A DNA stretch of 64,000 bases from JBOCEF01 sp047610385 (GCA_047610385.1 JBLGAC010000011.1:1-64000), one strand, 5' to 3'. Counted from the stretch's first letter, positions 51,839-61,311 are shown. The notes: generated by a model from the letters alone, not told the origin. Program-made: numbers and translations.

Positions 51839-52465
51839 ATGAGCTTTCATGACATTCGGTTCCCGACGCGTCTGTCGCGCGGATCCTCAGGCGGGCCGGA
51901 GCGGCGCACGGAGATTGTGTCGCTGTCCAACGGGTTTGAGGTGCGCAACGCGTCCTGGTCCCATGCGCGGCGGCGCTATGATGCCGGCATGGGCGTCGCG
52001 TCGGCGGATGATCTGCATGACATCGTGTCATTCTTTGAGGCACGCCGCGGTCGTCTGCATGCGTTTCGCTGGAAGGATTGGTTGGATTGGAAATCGGCAA
52101 AGCCGTCGGTGGCGATCTCTGCCACCGATCAGCTATTGGGGCTCGGAAATGGGCTGGAAACGACGTTTGCGCTGCGTAAGGGCTATGAAAGCGGTGGGTA
52201 CACCTATTTTAGGCCGATCCAGAAGGCAGTGATCGGCAGCTTGTTGATCGCGGTGGACGGTCTGGCGCAGGTCGCGGGCGGCGGTTTTACCTTTGACGGT
52301 GAAGTCGTGCACCTGGCCGTGGCACCCGGCGCGGGCGCGACAGTGACTGCCGGGTTTGAATTCGATGTGCCGGTGCGGTTTTCTGAGGACCGCATCGACA
52401 TCAGCCTGACGGCAATGGAGGCGGGCGAAATTCCGTCAATCCCGGTTGTGGAGGTGCGTGTCTGA
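51839..52465 (+). CDS. GTA distal tail protein (DUF2460, RcGTA g12)
   Basis: The 208-aa DUF2460 protein has FHDIRFPTRLSRGSSGGPER, RRYDAGMGVASADDLHDIVS, HAFRWKDWLDWKSA and FDVPVRFSEDRIDISL. It links the tail tube to the baseplate. Its stop overlaps the g13 ATG (TGATG). Confidence 0.93.
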   Translation: MSFHDIRFPTRLSRGSSGGPERRTEIVSLSNGFEVRNASWSHARRRYDAGMGVASADDLHDIVSFFEARRGRLHAFRWKDWLDWKSAKPSVAISATDQLLGLGNGLETTFALRKGYESGGYTYFRPIQKAVIGSLLIAVDGLAQVAGGGFTFDGEVVHLAVAPGAGATVTAGFEFDVPVRFSEDRIDISLTAMEAGEIPSIPVVEVRV

Positions 52466-53352
52466 TGCGCGACATCAATGACAGATTGCAGGCGGCGATC
52501 GACGGTGGGGCGTCTTCGCTTTGCCGTTGCTGGTTGCTGGAGCGCCGGGACGGCGTGTCGCTGGGCTTTACCGACCATGACGGCGAAGTCAGCTTTGACG
52601 GCATGGTGTTCGAGCCCGACAGCGGGTTTGAGCGCACGGCGCTGGAGCGGTCTTTGGGGCTGAGCGTTGACAACATGGAGGCGGCTGGGGCGCTGCGCTC
52701 AGACGCGATCACCGAGGCCGATCTGTCGCGCGGCCTTTATGACAGCGCGACGATCAAGCAGTGGTTGGTCGACTGGTCGAACCCGATTGCGCGCGATCTG
52801 ATGTTTGCAGGGCAGATCGGTGAGGTGCGCCGCGGCAAGCTTGGCTTTGAGGTTGAGGTTCTGGGGCTCTCGGACGTGCTGAACCAGCCGCAGGGGCGGG
52901 TGTTTCTGCGCAGCTGCGACGCTGGGCTTGGCGACGCGCGGTGCAAGGCAGTGCTGACGGGCGATCAGCTGGGATCCGCCACGGTGACAGATCTGCGGGG
53001 CGAGCGCAGTTTCGTGGTGTCCGGGATCTGGCAGGCGGAAGGGTGGTTTTCGGGCGGCGCGCTGAATTGGACCGCAGGCGACAATGCGGGGCGGTCGGTG
53101 ACGGTGCACAGCCATGGCATCCGCCAGTGGCAGCATGTGATCACCTTGTGGACCCCGCCCGATGATCCGATCCAGCTGGGCGACGGGTTCGACATCGCCG
53201 CGGGATGTGACAAGAGCGCGGCGATCTGCCGGAGCAAGTTCGCCAACATCCTCAACTTCCAAGGATTTCCGCATATGCCTGGTGAAGACTGGGCGACAGG
53301 ATATCCGTCGCAGGATGAGGTTCATGACGGCGGATCGTTGTTCCGTGGCTGA
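52465..53352 (+). CDS. GTA baseplate hub protein (DUF2163, RcGTA g13)
   Basis: The 295-aa protein has an N-terminal DUF2163 half (CRCWLLERRDGVSLGFTDHD) and a C-terminal domain with four conserved Cys: 151, 160, 248 and 255 (LRSCDAGLGDARCKA and AAGCDKSAAICRSKF). Related hub proteins hold an iron-sulfur cluster with four such Cys. The terminal FANILNFQGFPHMPGED is characteristic. It overlaps g14 by 29 bp. Confidence 0.92.
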   Translation: MRDINDRLQAAIDGGASSLCRCWLLERRDGVSLGFTDHDGEVSFDGMVFEPDSGFERTALERSLGLSVDNMEAAGALRSDAITEADLSRGLYDSATIKQWLVDWSNPIARDLMFAGQIGEVRRGKLGFEVEVLGLSDVLNQPQGRVFLRSCDAGLGDARCKAVLTGDQLGSATVTDLRGERSFVVSGIWQAEGWFSGGALNWTAGDNAGRSVTVHSHGIRQWQHVITLWTPPDDPIQLGDGFDIAAGCDKSAAICRSKFANILNFQGFPHMPGEDWATGYPSQDEVHDGGSLFRG

Positions 53353-53791
53353 GGATTGGCTGGCCGCCCGCATCGTCGCGGCGGCGCGGGGCTGGGCGGG
53401 AACGCCCTACCTGCATCAAGCGAGTGCGAAGGGCGCGGGGACAGACTGCCTCGGGCTGGTGCGCGGGGTGTGGCGGGACGTGTATGGGCGCGAACCCGAA
53501 GCCCCGCCTGCGTACACGTCCGATTGGTCCGAGCCGTCAGCGGCCGAAGTTCTGTGGGCGGCTGCGGCGCGCCACATGGCACCGGTTGCGCCGGCTGAGG
53601 CGCAGGCGGGCGATGTGCTGTTGTTTCGCATGCGCCGGACGGGCCCAGCAAAGCATCTTTCAATTCTGACCGATATGAGCGGGGCCGAGCCTCGCATGAT
53701 CCACGCCTATAGCGGCCAGGGCGTGGTGGAATCGTCGCTGGGTGCATCCTGGCGGCGCCGCGTGGCGGCCGCATTCCGATTTCCGAGGTGA
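53324..53791 (+). CDS. GTA NlpC/P60-type cell-wall peptidase (RcGTA g14)
   Basis: The protein is 155 aa from ATG 53324, with a GGATGAGG site. The NlpC/P60 catalytic Cys42 lies in GTDCLGLVRGVW, His111 in PAKHLSIL, and a third polar residue follows in MIHAYS. It is expected to open recipient peptidoglycan during DNA delivery. The longer frame upstream is a shadow of g13. Confidence 0.92.
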   Translation: MTADRCSVAEDWLAARIVAAARGWAGTPYLHQASAKGAGTDCLGLVRGVWRDVYGREPEAPPAYTSDWSEPSAAEVLWAAAARHMAPVAPAEAQAGDVLLFRMRRTGPAKHLSILTDMSGAEPRMIHAYSGQGVVESSLGASWRRRVAAAFRFPR

Positions 53792-53794
53792 GCA

Positions 53795-56700
53795 ATGGCG
53801 ACTCTGGTTCTTGCGGCGGCCGGCGCGGCGATCGGTGGGGCATATGGCGGCGCCGCGCTTGGCGTCAGTGCAGCGGTTATCGGTCAGGCGGCGGGTGCAA
53901 TCGTCGGCGGATTGATCGATCAGGCGATCCTTGGTGGCGGTCAGGCGGCGGTTGCCCGCGGAAAGGCGAGCTCGTTGCGCATTCAGGGCGCGGACGAAGG
54001 CGCGCCGATCCCCAAAATCTATGGCCGGATGCGCATTGCTGGGCATGTGATCTGGTCCACGCGGTTCCATGAACATGTGTCCAGCAGCGGGGGGGGCAAG
54101 GGATCTGGCCCGTCGGTGAAGGAGCATTCCTATACGATCGGCTTTGCTGTGGCGCTGAGCCAAGGGCCCATCGACGGGATCGGTCGGGTGTGGGCCGATG
54201 GCAAGATCCTGAATATGGACAAGCTGCATTGGCGGCTGCATCTGGGCGCTGAGGATCAAGGCCCCGATCCGCTGATCGAAGCGGTTGATGGCTGGGCGCC
54301 CGCCTATCGCGGCACGTCCTACATCGTGTTTGAGGATCTGCCCGCGGGGCGGTTCGGCAACCGCGTGCCGCAGATTTCGGTGGAGGTGCTGCGCGCGCCT
54401 CGTTTTTCGCAGAACGGCAATGTGCCCGAGGCCGGGTTGGAGCTGTCGAGCATCATCAAGGGCGTGGCGTTGTCGCCGGGCACGGGTGAGTTCGTTTACG
54501 CGACCGAGCAGGTGCGGGTGATCGAGGATGAGGGGAAATCCCATCTTGCGAATGTGAACACCTCGGCTGGCAAGGCTGACGCGCTGGTCGCGCTGGATCA
54601 GCTTGAGGCCGAGCTGCCGGAGGCGAGCGCGGTGTCGCTGGTGGTCAGCTGGTTCGGCGACGATCTGCGCTGCGGGACCTGCGAGGTGCGTCCCGGGGTC
54701 GAGTATCGAGAGACGGAGACCGCGCCCACCGCCTGGAATGCCGGCGGTGCCACGCGCCAGACCGCGCGTCTGGTAGGGCGGGATGATGAAAGCCGTCCGG
54801 TGTTCGGGGGCACGCCGTCGGACCGCTCGGTGATCGAGTTGATCCGGGAGATGAATTCCCGCGACATGCGGGTGATGTTTTATCCGTTCTTGTTGATGGA
54901 CATCGGGCCTGGCAACGGCCTGACCGATCCGTGGGGATGGAATGCCGAGCAGTCCGCCTATCCCTGGCGTGGCCGGATCACCACGGCGATGGCACCGGGG
55001 CAGGCGGGGTCTACGGACATGACCCCGGTGGCCGCAGATGAGGTGGCGGCATTCTTCGGAACCGCCTCAGCCACCGATTTTCAGATCGTCGGCGATGAGG
55101 TAATCTATTCTGGTCCAACGGAATGGTCGCTGCGGCGCATGGTGCTGCATTATGCCCATCTTTGCAAAGTGGCGGGCGGAGTGCATGCGTTCTGCATCGG
55201 GTCTGAGTTCAGGTCGTTGACGCAGATCCGCAGCGCGCGGACGGAATACCCGGCGGTGGTGGCGCTCCTCGCCTTGGCCGCAGAGGTCCGGGAAGTGCTG
55301 GGCCCAGATGCCAACATCGGGTATGCGGCCGATTGGTCCGAGTATTTTGGTCACCAGCCGCAGGACGGCACAGGGGATCGGATCTTTCATCTTGATCCGC
55401 TGTGGGCCGACCCTGCGATCGATTTTGTTGGGATCGATTATTACGCGCCGCTGACCGATTGGCGGGACGGGTATGATCATCTTGATGCGTCGCTGGCGCG
55501 GTCGATCCATGATCTGGATTATCTGTCGTCGCGCTTTTCCGCCGGTGAGGGATATGACTGGTACTATGCCTCGGATGCCGATCGGGCGGCGCAGGTGCGC
55601 ACGCCGATCATCGACGGCGCCCATGGCGAGCACTGGATCTGGCGGGCCAAGGACATTCTGAACTGGTGGCGTCGGCCCCACCATGACCGCATCGACGGTG
55701 TGCGCCAAGGCTTGTCCAGCGCATGGACGCCTGAGATGAAGCCGGTCTGGTTGACCGAAATTGGCTGTGGGGCGGTCGACAAAGGATCGAACCAGCCGAA
55801 TGTGTTCGTGGATCCAAAGTCGTCGGAATCAGGTTTTCCGCATTTTTCGACGGGTCAGCGCGATGATCTGATCCAGCGCAGGGTGTTGCAAGCCGCGACC
55901 AAGCACTGGAGCGAGGATGAGAACAATCCGGTCTCAGCGATTTATGGCGATCGGATGCTGGATCTGTCGAACACCTATGTCTGGACCTGGGATGCGCGGC
56001 CTTGGCCAGAATTTCCAGCACGGACCGATGTCTGGTCGGACGGGGCCAATCATGCGCTTGGCCATTGGCTGACGGGGCGGGTGAATTCGGCGTCGCTGGC
56101 GGCGGTTGTGGCGGAGATCTGTGATGCGGCTGGCCTGGTCAGCTTTGATGTCAGCGATCTCGATGGCGTCGTGCATGGCTTTGCCGAGGGACAAGTGCAA
56201 TCCGCACGCGAGGCGCTGCAATCGCTGATGCTGGCTTTTGGCTTCGATGCCGTTGAAAGCGGCGGCGTCGTGGCATTTCGTATGAGGGGCAGGGCACCGA
56301 GCGCCGAGATACCAGATGCTGAGATGCTGATCCCGGACGGTGGTGGCCGGGTGCTTGAGCTGACCAGAGCCCCACAATCGGCCGCCCCGGAGCGGGTGCG
56401 GGTCGGGTTTGTGCGTGCCGATGGCGACTATCAAGACGGCGTCGTTGAGGCGGTATCCTATATTGACGGAGCGCGGGGGGTCAAGGGGTCCGACCTGCCG
56501 ATCGCGATGGACAGAGACGCCGCGCGGGCCATTGCTGAGCGCTGGTTGCGCGAGGCAGATGCGGCGCGTGAGCGGACCTCGTTCGGGGTGCCGGGGTCAA
56601 AGCTGGCCTTTGAGCCGGGGGACGTTGTGCGGTTGCCCGATGTGGGAGGCGCGGATTACCGCATCGACCGGATCGTAGATGGCGCGGGCCGCATGATCGA

Positions 56701-57727
56701 AGCGACGCAGATCGACGGAGCGCTTTATGCATTGAAAAGCCTTCCTGGGGAGGACGGCGAGACACCGCCAGCTGCCGGGGGTGATGCGTCGGGCCCGCCG
56801 GGCTACAGGCTGCTCGATGTGCCGTGGGTGCTGTTTGGGGGTGATGCGCAGAAGGCCTTTGGTGCGGTCTGGGCGGATCCATGGCCCGGGTCGGTCGCGG
56901 TCTGGAGTTCGGATCGCAACGAGGGTTATGAGCGCGCGGCGCTAACAACGGCCCCGAGCAGCGTCGGCAGGCTGGTCGATCCGTTGCCCAAAGCGGCGCC
57001 CTGGAGGTGGACGCGGGGCGCATCGGTCTTGGTGGAAATGGTGTCTGGCGTCTTGTCGTCGGCCGATGAGCTGGCCGTCTACAACGGCGCAAACCTGTGC
57101 GCCCTGAGCACCCCGGACGGGCGGTGGGAGATGCTGCAATTCCGCGATGCTGTGTTGGAGCCGAGCGGGTTGTGGCGGGTGTCGCGGTTCAGCCGAGGCC
57201 TGGCCGGCACCGAGGCGCTGATCGGCGATCCGGCGCTTGCGGGATCCACATTGGTGCTGCTGGATCCGCGCACATTGCGGTTGGAGCTGCCGGACGGGGT
57301 CATGGGCCTTGAGCGCCATTTCCGCATCGGCCCCGGGGGCGCGGATCTGAGTGACCCGTCCGTGGCCCATGCATTGTGGACATGGGAGGCATCGGGGCTT
57401 CGGCCGCTTGCGCCGGTGCATTTTGCGGCGATCGATGTGCCGGGTGGCGATGTCTCAATCACCTGGATCCGACGGTCGCGGATCGACAACGACACGTTCT
57501 TCAGTGGCGACACGCCATTGGGCGAAGCGAGCGAGCGCTATCGCGTCCGCCTGCATGCGTCCGACGGTGCGTTGGTGAGGGAGATGGAAACCACGGCTCC
57601 GGCCTGGACCTATACGGCGGCCACGAAGGCTGCTGATGGTTTGACCGGAGTTATCTCGTTTGCGGTGGCCCAGATTTCCGAAGTTTACGGGCCGGGTTCC
57701 GAAGGAAAGGTGACCTACAGTGCTTGA
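53795..57727 (+). CDS. GTA baseplate multidomain protein 'megatron' (RcGTA g15)
   Basis: The 1310-aa protein is the largest in the cluster. A Gly-rich hydrophobic N-terminus (AGAAIGGAYGGAALGVSAAV) leads into a hub region (PIPKIYGRMRIAGHVIWSTR), then a TIM-barrel glycosidase-like domain at about 330-700 (MFYPFLLMDIGPGNGLTDPW, HAFCIGSEFRSLTQIRS, DFVGIDYYAPLTDWRDG, WLTEIGCGAVDKGSNQPNVF) and C-terminal phage-tail-3-type domains to the end. In RcGTA it forms most of the baseplate and likely contacts and digests the recipient envelope. It is intact and overlaps the next gene by 8 bp. Confidence 0.95.
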   Translation: MATLVLAAAGAAIGGAYGGAALGVSAAVIGQAAGAIVGGLIDQAILGGGQAAVARGKASSLRIQGADEGAPIPKIYGRMRIAGHVIWSTRFHEHVSSSGGGKGSGPSVKEHSYTIGFAVALSQGPIDGIGRVWADGKILNMDKLHWRLHLGAEDQGPDPLIEAVDGWAPAYRGTSYIVFEDLPAGRFGNRVPQISVEVLRAPRFSQNGNVPEAGLELSSIIKGVALSPGTGEFVYATEQVRVIEDEGKSHLANVNTSAGKADALVALDQLEAELPEASAVSLVVSWFGDDLRCGTCEVRPGVEYRETETAPTAWNAGGATRQTARLVGRDDESRPVFGGTPSDRSVIELIREMNSRDMRVMFYPFLLMDIGPGNGLTDPWGWNAEQSAYPWRGRITTAMAPGQAGSTDMTPVAADEVAAFFGTASATDFQIVGDEVIYSGPTEWSLRRMVLHYAHLCKVAGGVHAFCIGSEFRSLTQIRSARTEYPAVVALLALAAEVREVLGPDANIGYAADWSEYFGHQPQDGTGDRIFHLDPLWADPAIDFVGIDYYAPLTDWRDGYDHLDASLARSIHDLDYLSSRFSAGEGYDWYYASDADRAAQVRTPIIDGAHGEHWIWRAKDILNWWRRPHHDRIDGVRQGLSSAWTPEMKPVWLTEIGCGAVDKGSNQPNVFVDPKSSESGFPHFSTGQRDDLIQRRVLQAATKHWSEDENNPVSAIYGDRMLDLSNTYVWTWDARPWPEFPARTDVWSDGANHALGHWLTGRVNSASLAAVVAEICDAAGLVSFDVSDLDGVVHGFAEGQVQSAREALQSLMLAFGFDAVESGGVVAFRMRGRAPSAEIPDAEMLIPDGGGRVLELTRAPQSAAPERVRVGFVRADGDYQDGVVEAVSYIDGARGVKGSDLPIAMDRDAARAIAERWLREADAARERTSFGVPGSKLAFEPGDVVRLPDVGGADYRIDRIVDGAGRMIEATQIDGALYALKSLPGEDGETPPAAGGDASGPPGYRLLDVPWVLFGGDAQKAFGAVWADPWPGSVAVWSSDRNEGYERAALTTAPSSVGRLVDPLPKAAPWRWTRGASVLVEMVSGVLSSADELAVYNGANLCALSTPDGRWEMLQFRDAVLEPSGLWRVSRFSRGLAGTEALIGDPALAGSTLVLLDPRTLRLELPDGVMGLERHFRIGPGGADLSDPSVAHALWTWEASGLRPLAPVHFAAIDVPGGDVSITWIRRSRIDNDTFFSGDTPLGEASERYRVRLHASDGALVREMETTAPAWTYTAATKAADGLTGVISFAVAQISEVYGPGSEGKVTYSA

Positions 57728-58418
57728 GACGCCAAAACTTTCGCTCCCGCTCCTGGCCGCAGGCCAGGCCCAGAAGCACATTCCGGTCAATGAGGCGCTG
57801 TCGCGGCTCGATGCACTGTTCATGCTGTCGGTGTTCGGGAGGAGCGCGGTCACGCCCCCGGCATCGCCATCCGAAGGAGATCGCTGGATCGTGCCTGCCG
57901 GTGCCACCGGCGACTGGGCCGGGGATGAGCAGCGCATCGCTGTCTGGATCAACGGCGGTTGGGACTATATCGAACCGCTGGTTGGATGGCGGTGCTGGGT
58001 CGAGGATGAAGGCATCGAGGTTCTGTTCGACAACGGTGTCTGGTCGGCACTGATCGTGCCGGGCGGCGGCGCGGGTGTCATTCAGGTGCTGAATTTCGAA
58101 CATGCGCCCACTGGGAGCGTGAGCGACACGGCCGGGCTGATCCCTGCAAATTCTGTGGTGTTCGGCATCACCGCGCGGGTGATCCAGCCGCTGACCGGTG
58201 TCGGGGGTTGGTCGCTTGGCGTCAATGGCGCGCCGACGCGCTATGGCTCAGGCCTCGGCATTGCGCTGAATGCGGTCTTGAAGGGGCCGAGCACGGCGCC
58301 GATGTCGTTCATGAGCGGCGTTCCCCTGCGGCTGACGGGTGAAGGTGGCTCCTTCACCGGCGGCCGTGTCGCGATCTCGATCCACTACATAACGCTCGCC
58401 GTCCCTGATGCTGTTTGA
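57720..58418 (+). CDS. DUF2793 tail-associated protein
   Basis: The protein is 232 aa from a GTG at 57720 inside the g15 end. The DUF2793 domain covers residues 1-115 (LPLLAAGQAQKHIPVNEAL, SPSEGDRWIVPAGATGDW, NGGWDYIEPLVGWRCWVEDE). The C-terminal 100 residues form a jelly-roll-like domain (ARVIQPLTGVGGWSLGVNGA) that could bind carbohydrate. Such proteins decorate tails in Rhodobacterales phages and GTA loci, so a receptor-contact fibre is plausible. Confidence 0.82.
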   Translation: MLETPKLSLPLLAAGQAQKHIPVNEALSRLDALFMLSVFGRSAVTPPASPSEGDRWIVPAGATGDWAGDEQRIAVWINGGWDYIEPLVGWRCWVEDEGIEVLFDNGVWSALIVPGGGAGVIQVLNFEHAPTGSVSDTAGLIPANSVVFGITARVIQPLTGVGGWSLGVNGAPTRYGSGLGIALNAVLKGPSTAPMSFMSGVPLRLTGEGGSFTGGRVAISIHYITLAVPDAV

Positions 58419-58457
58419 TCGGGGGCGACACGGCTTGTTCATCAAAGGAGACATGCC

Positions 58458-58694
58458 ATGATCGATCCTACGGGAGGCGACGCGGTGCTCATCTTCTCCG
58501 CCATCGAAGGGGCACTGCGCGCCGCAGCAATCCTGGTTGCAAGCGCGTCGGTGATTGCGGCGCTGACGCCCACGCCGCGCGATGATGCGTGGTTGGGACG
58601 GCTTTACCGGGTGTTGGAGGTGCTCGCATTCAATTTTGGGCGGGCAAAAGACACGCCTCCAAACCGTGAGGGTGGGCGTTTCACCGCGTCCTGA
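58458..58694 (+). CDS. Small membrane protein at the end of the GTA cluster
   Basis: The 78-aa protein has one hydrophobic helix (GALRAAAILVASASVIAALT) followed by an amphipathic segment (DDAWLGRLYRVLEVLAFNFG). An AAAGGAG site precedes the ATG. It is in line with the GTA genes and its stop lies 6 bp from the convergent DksA-like gene. A holin-like function is possible by size and place but is not shown. Confidence 0.6.
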   Translation: MIDPTGGDAVLIFSAIEGALRAAAILVASASVIAALTPTPRDDAWLGRLYRVLEVLAFNFGRAKDTPPNREGGRFTAS

Positions 58695-58700
58695 ACTGGT

Positions 58701-59021
58701 TCAGCGCGCGCAGGTAACGCACAGCGTAGCGGCAAGGTCGATTTCCAGTCGTCCTTCGGGGATCGCCTCGCCGCAGCGTCCGCACCAGCCGAAATCATCG
58801 TCTTCGATGCGGCGAAGCGCGAGGCCGATGCGCCGCATCTCCAGCACACGGCGTCGGTGAGTTTCCTGGGCCATTGCCTGGGCCTGCATCGCATCCATAC
58901 GTGACAGGCGGCCAACGCTTTGCTGGTCCAGTTCCACGGGCCCCCGGCTCTCGGCGCTTTGTGCGTCGAGAGCCTCCAGATCCTGCAAGCGGCGACGCAA
59001 CAGCGCTGCATATCTTTTCAT
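58701..59021 (-). CDS. TraR/DksA-family zinc-finger protein
   Basis: The 106-aa protein has an N-terminal coiled-coil-like helix pair (RYAALLRRRLQDLEALDAQS, THRRRVLEMRRIGLALRRIE) and a C-terminal four-Cys zinc finger in WCGRCGEAIPEGRLE and LCVTCA. This family binds the RNA polymerase secondary channel and works with ppGpp. It lacks the long DksA N-terminus, so it is TraR-like in size. It is convergent with the GTA tail end and divergent from cysE (100 bp). Confidence 0.85.
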   Translation of the reverse strand: MKRYAALLRRRLQDLEALDAQSAESRGPVELDQQSVGRLSRMDAMQAQAMAQETHRRRVLEMRRIGLALRRIEDDDFGWCGRCGEAIPEGRLEIDLAATLCVTCAR

Positions 59022-59121
59022 GATGTGCGAGTTCACGAAGCTGCTCCTTGATTTTCGCGCCGAAAAGACGATGTTCGGGTATGGCTGCAGATTGCGGGCA
59101 GTCCAATGCGAAGGGAACAGC

Positions 59122-59928
59122 ATGGCCGTCGCGAAGCAAGGGCGAGGCACGCTCACCAAGGTTGATCCAGTCTGGTCGCGCATGCGCGAAGAGGCGCGAG
59201 AGATCGTTGAGAAAGAGCCGCTGCTCGGCAGTCTGGTGCATGCCGTGGTGTTGCACCATGACACGCTTGAGGACGCGCTGAGCTATCGGGTGGCGCAAAA
59301 GCTCAGCTCACCGGATATGCCGGGGCTGATTTTGCGCGACATGTGCAACGAGGTGTTGGCTGCAGATGCCGGGCTGCGCGAAGCGGCGCGGGCGGACATT
59401 GTGGCGGTTTATGATCGTGATCCAGCATGCCACCGGTATGTGCAGCCGTTGCTGTTTTTCAAAGGGTTCTTGGCGATTCAGTCCTATCGAATTGGCCATC
59501 ATCTTTGGACCCACGGCCAGACCGACATGGCCTATTACATCCAGATGCGGACCTCCGAGGCCTTTGGGGTGGACATCCATCCCGGCGCACGTCTGGGCAA
59601 GGGCATCATGATGGACCATGCGCATTCGATCGTCATCGGCGAGACGGCGATCGTGGGCGACAACTGCTCTATGCTGCATTCTGTGACGCTGGGCGGCACG
59701 GGCAAAGCAGATGGCGACAGGCACCCCAAGATCGAAGAAGGCGTGCTGATTGGCGCTGGGGCTGCGGTGCTTGGCAACATCACCGTCGGCCGTTGCAGCC
59801 GTATTGCGTCGGGGTCAGTTGTTTTGAAGGACGTTCCGCCGTGCAAGACCGTGGCAGGCGTGCCTGCGCAGGTCGTGGGCGATGCAGGGTGTCCCCAGCC
59901 TGCACGGAGCATGAACCAGACGGTCTGA
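59122..59928 (+). CDS. cysE: Serine O-acetyltransferase
   Basis: The protein is 268 aa from ATG 59122 after an AAGGGAA site. The N-terminal helical SATase domain (DPVWSRMREEAREIVEKEPL) is followed by left-handed beta-helix hexapeptide repeats with the active-site HPGARLGKGIMMDHAHSIVI, GETAIVGDNCSMLHSVTLGG and GAGAAVLGNITVG. It makes O-acetylserine, the first step of cysteine synthesis. It flanks GTA clusters in many Rhodobacterales. Confidence 0.95.
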   Translation: MAVAKQGRGTLTKVDPVWSRMREEAREIVEKEPLLGSLVHAVVLHHDTLEDALSYRVAQKLSSPDMPGLILRDMCNEVLAADAGLREAARADIVAVYDRDPACHRYVQPLLFFKGFLAIQSYRIGHHLWTHGQTDMAYYIQMRTSEAFGVDIHPGARLGKGIMMDHAHSIVIGETAIVGDNCSMLHSVTLGGTGKADGDRHPKIEEGVLIGAGAAVLGNITVGRCSRIASGSVVLKDVPPCKTVAGVPAQVVGDAGCPQPARSMNQTV

Positions 59929-59950
59929 GACGCTTCGGCCAGACAAGAAA

Positions 59951-59984
59951 AAAACCGCCGGTTCTATTCGGGACCGGCGGTTTT
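59951..59984. terminator. Bidirectional terminator between cysE and pdhC
   Basis: AAAACCGCCGGT and ACCGGCGGTTTT form a perfect 12-bp stem with a 10-nt loop, with T-runs on both strands. It lies between convergent cysE and pdhC. Confidence 0.9.
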
Positions 59985-60005
59985 CGTTGTTTCAGGTATG
60001 GGTGA

Positions 60006-61298
60006 TCAGGCGAGCATTGCGAGCGGGTCTTCGAGATTGGTCTTCACGGCCTCAAGGAACTGCGCGCCCAGCGCGCCGTCGATCACGCGGTGATCCACCG
60101 ACAGAGTCACCGACATGATGGTCGCGACGGTGATTTCACCATCCTTGCCGACGATCGGCTTTTTGGTCCCGGCACCGACCGCAAGGATCGATGCATGGGG
60201 TGGGTTGATCACCGCATCGAAATTCTCAATCCCAAACATCCCGAGATTTGAGATCGCAAAGCTGCCGCCCTGGTATTCATGGGGTGCCAGTTTTCGGTTC
60301 CGCGCGCGGCCCGCCAGATCCTTCATCTCAGCCGACAGAGCCGACAGGGACTTGGAATGGGCATCGCGTAGAACGGGCGTGAACAGCCCACCTTCAATCG
60401 CCACGGCGACGGCCACATCCGAGCCTTTGAACTTCAGCACCCGGTCGCCCGCCCACGCGGCGTTGCAATCGGGGTGCTGCTGAAGCGCCAGCGCGCAGGC
60501 CTTGATGATGAAGTCGTTGACCGACAGCTTGATCCCACGCGATGCCAAGGACGCGTTCAGATCCGCGCGGAACGCCAACAGAGCGTCCAGCGCGATGTCT
60601 CGCCGAAGATAGAAATGCGGGATGGTCTGTTTGGCTTCGGTCAAGCGCGCGGCGATGATCTTTCGCATACCGTCGAGCTTGACTTCCTCATACGGGGTAT
60701 CCGCATAGATCTTTTTGACGGTATCGGCGTCCATGCCGGTGGCCATAGTGGTGGCTTTTGCCGGTTTGGGCGCATCGACCGCCATTGCTGGAGCCGCGGT
60801 GGCGGTAGGCACGGCGTTCTCAACATCCGCCTTCACGATCCGGCCACGTGGGCCAGATCCTTTGATGGAGGCAAGATCCAAGCCTTTATCGGCTGCAATT
60901 CGCCGCGCAAGTGGCGAGGCGAAAATGCGGGATCCGTCTTCGGCGCTTGGAGCGACAGGTGCTGGGGCGGCGGAGGCAGGCGCAGGCGCTGTCTTTGCGG
61001 GCGTCGGTGCTGCGGGCGCGGTGGTGCCCAGCCCATCGACTGCGCTCATGTCCTCGCCGTCTTCGAGCAACACGGCGATCGGCTGGTTGACCTTCACGCC
61101 TTCGGTCCCCTCAGCGATCAAGATCTTGCCCATCACGCCTTCGTCGATGGCCTCAAACTCCATCGTGGCCTTGTCGGTTTCAATCTCGCAGATCACGTCG
61201 CCGGAGGAAACTTTGTCCCCTTCTTTGACGTTCCATTTCGCGAGCGTCCCTTCCTCCATGGTCGGGGACAGGGCGGGCATCAGAATCTGGGTGGCCAT
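60006..61298 (-). CDS. pdhC: Pyruvate dehydrogenase E2, dihydrolipoamide acetyltransferase
   Basis: The 430-aa protein has an N-terminal lipoyl domain with Lys43 in EIETDKATMEF, an Ala/Pro linker (about 90-120), the E3/E1-binding domain at 124-160 (IFASPLARRIAADKGLDLAS) and the acetyltransferase domain ending in DHRVIDGALGAQF (catalytic His403 and Asp407). It transfers acetyl groups to CoA. It is last in pdhA-pdhB-pdhC, 13 bp after pdhB, and is followed by the shared terminator. Confidence 0.96.
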   Translation of the reverse strand: MATQILMPALSPTMEEGTLAKWNVKEGDKVSSGDVICEIETDKATMEFEAIDEGVMGKILIAEGTEGVKVNQPIAVLLEDGEDMSAVDGLGTTAPAAPTPAKTAPAPASAAPAPVAPSAEDGSRIFASPLARRIAADKGLDLASIKGSGPRGRIVKADVENAVPTATAAPAMAVDAPKPAKATTMATGMDADTVKKIYADTPYEEVKLDGMRKIIAARLTEAKQTIPHFYLRRDIALDALLAFRADLNASLASRGIKLSVNDFIIKACALALQQHPDCNAAWAGDRVLKFKGSDVAVAVAIEGGLFTPVLRDAHSKSLSALSAEMKDLAGRARNRKLAPHEYQGGSFAISNLGMFGIENFDAVINPPHASILAVGAGTKKPIVGKDGEITVATIMSVTLSVDHRVIDGALGAQFLEAVKTNLEDPLAMLA

Positions 61299-61311
61299 TC
61301 TTTCCCCTCCC

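Noticed and set aside
43449..58418. Prophage interpretation of the structural cluster
   Set aside because: No integrase, repressor, replication or lysis module is present, the gene order matches RcGTA g1-g15 and housekeeping genes flank it directly, so a GTA is the better explanation.
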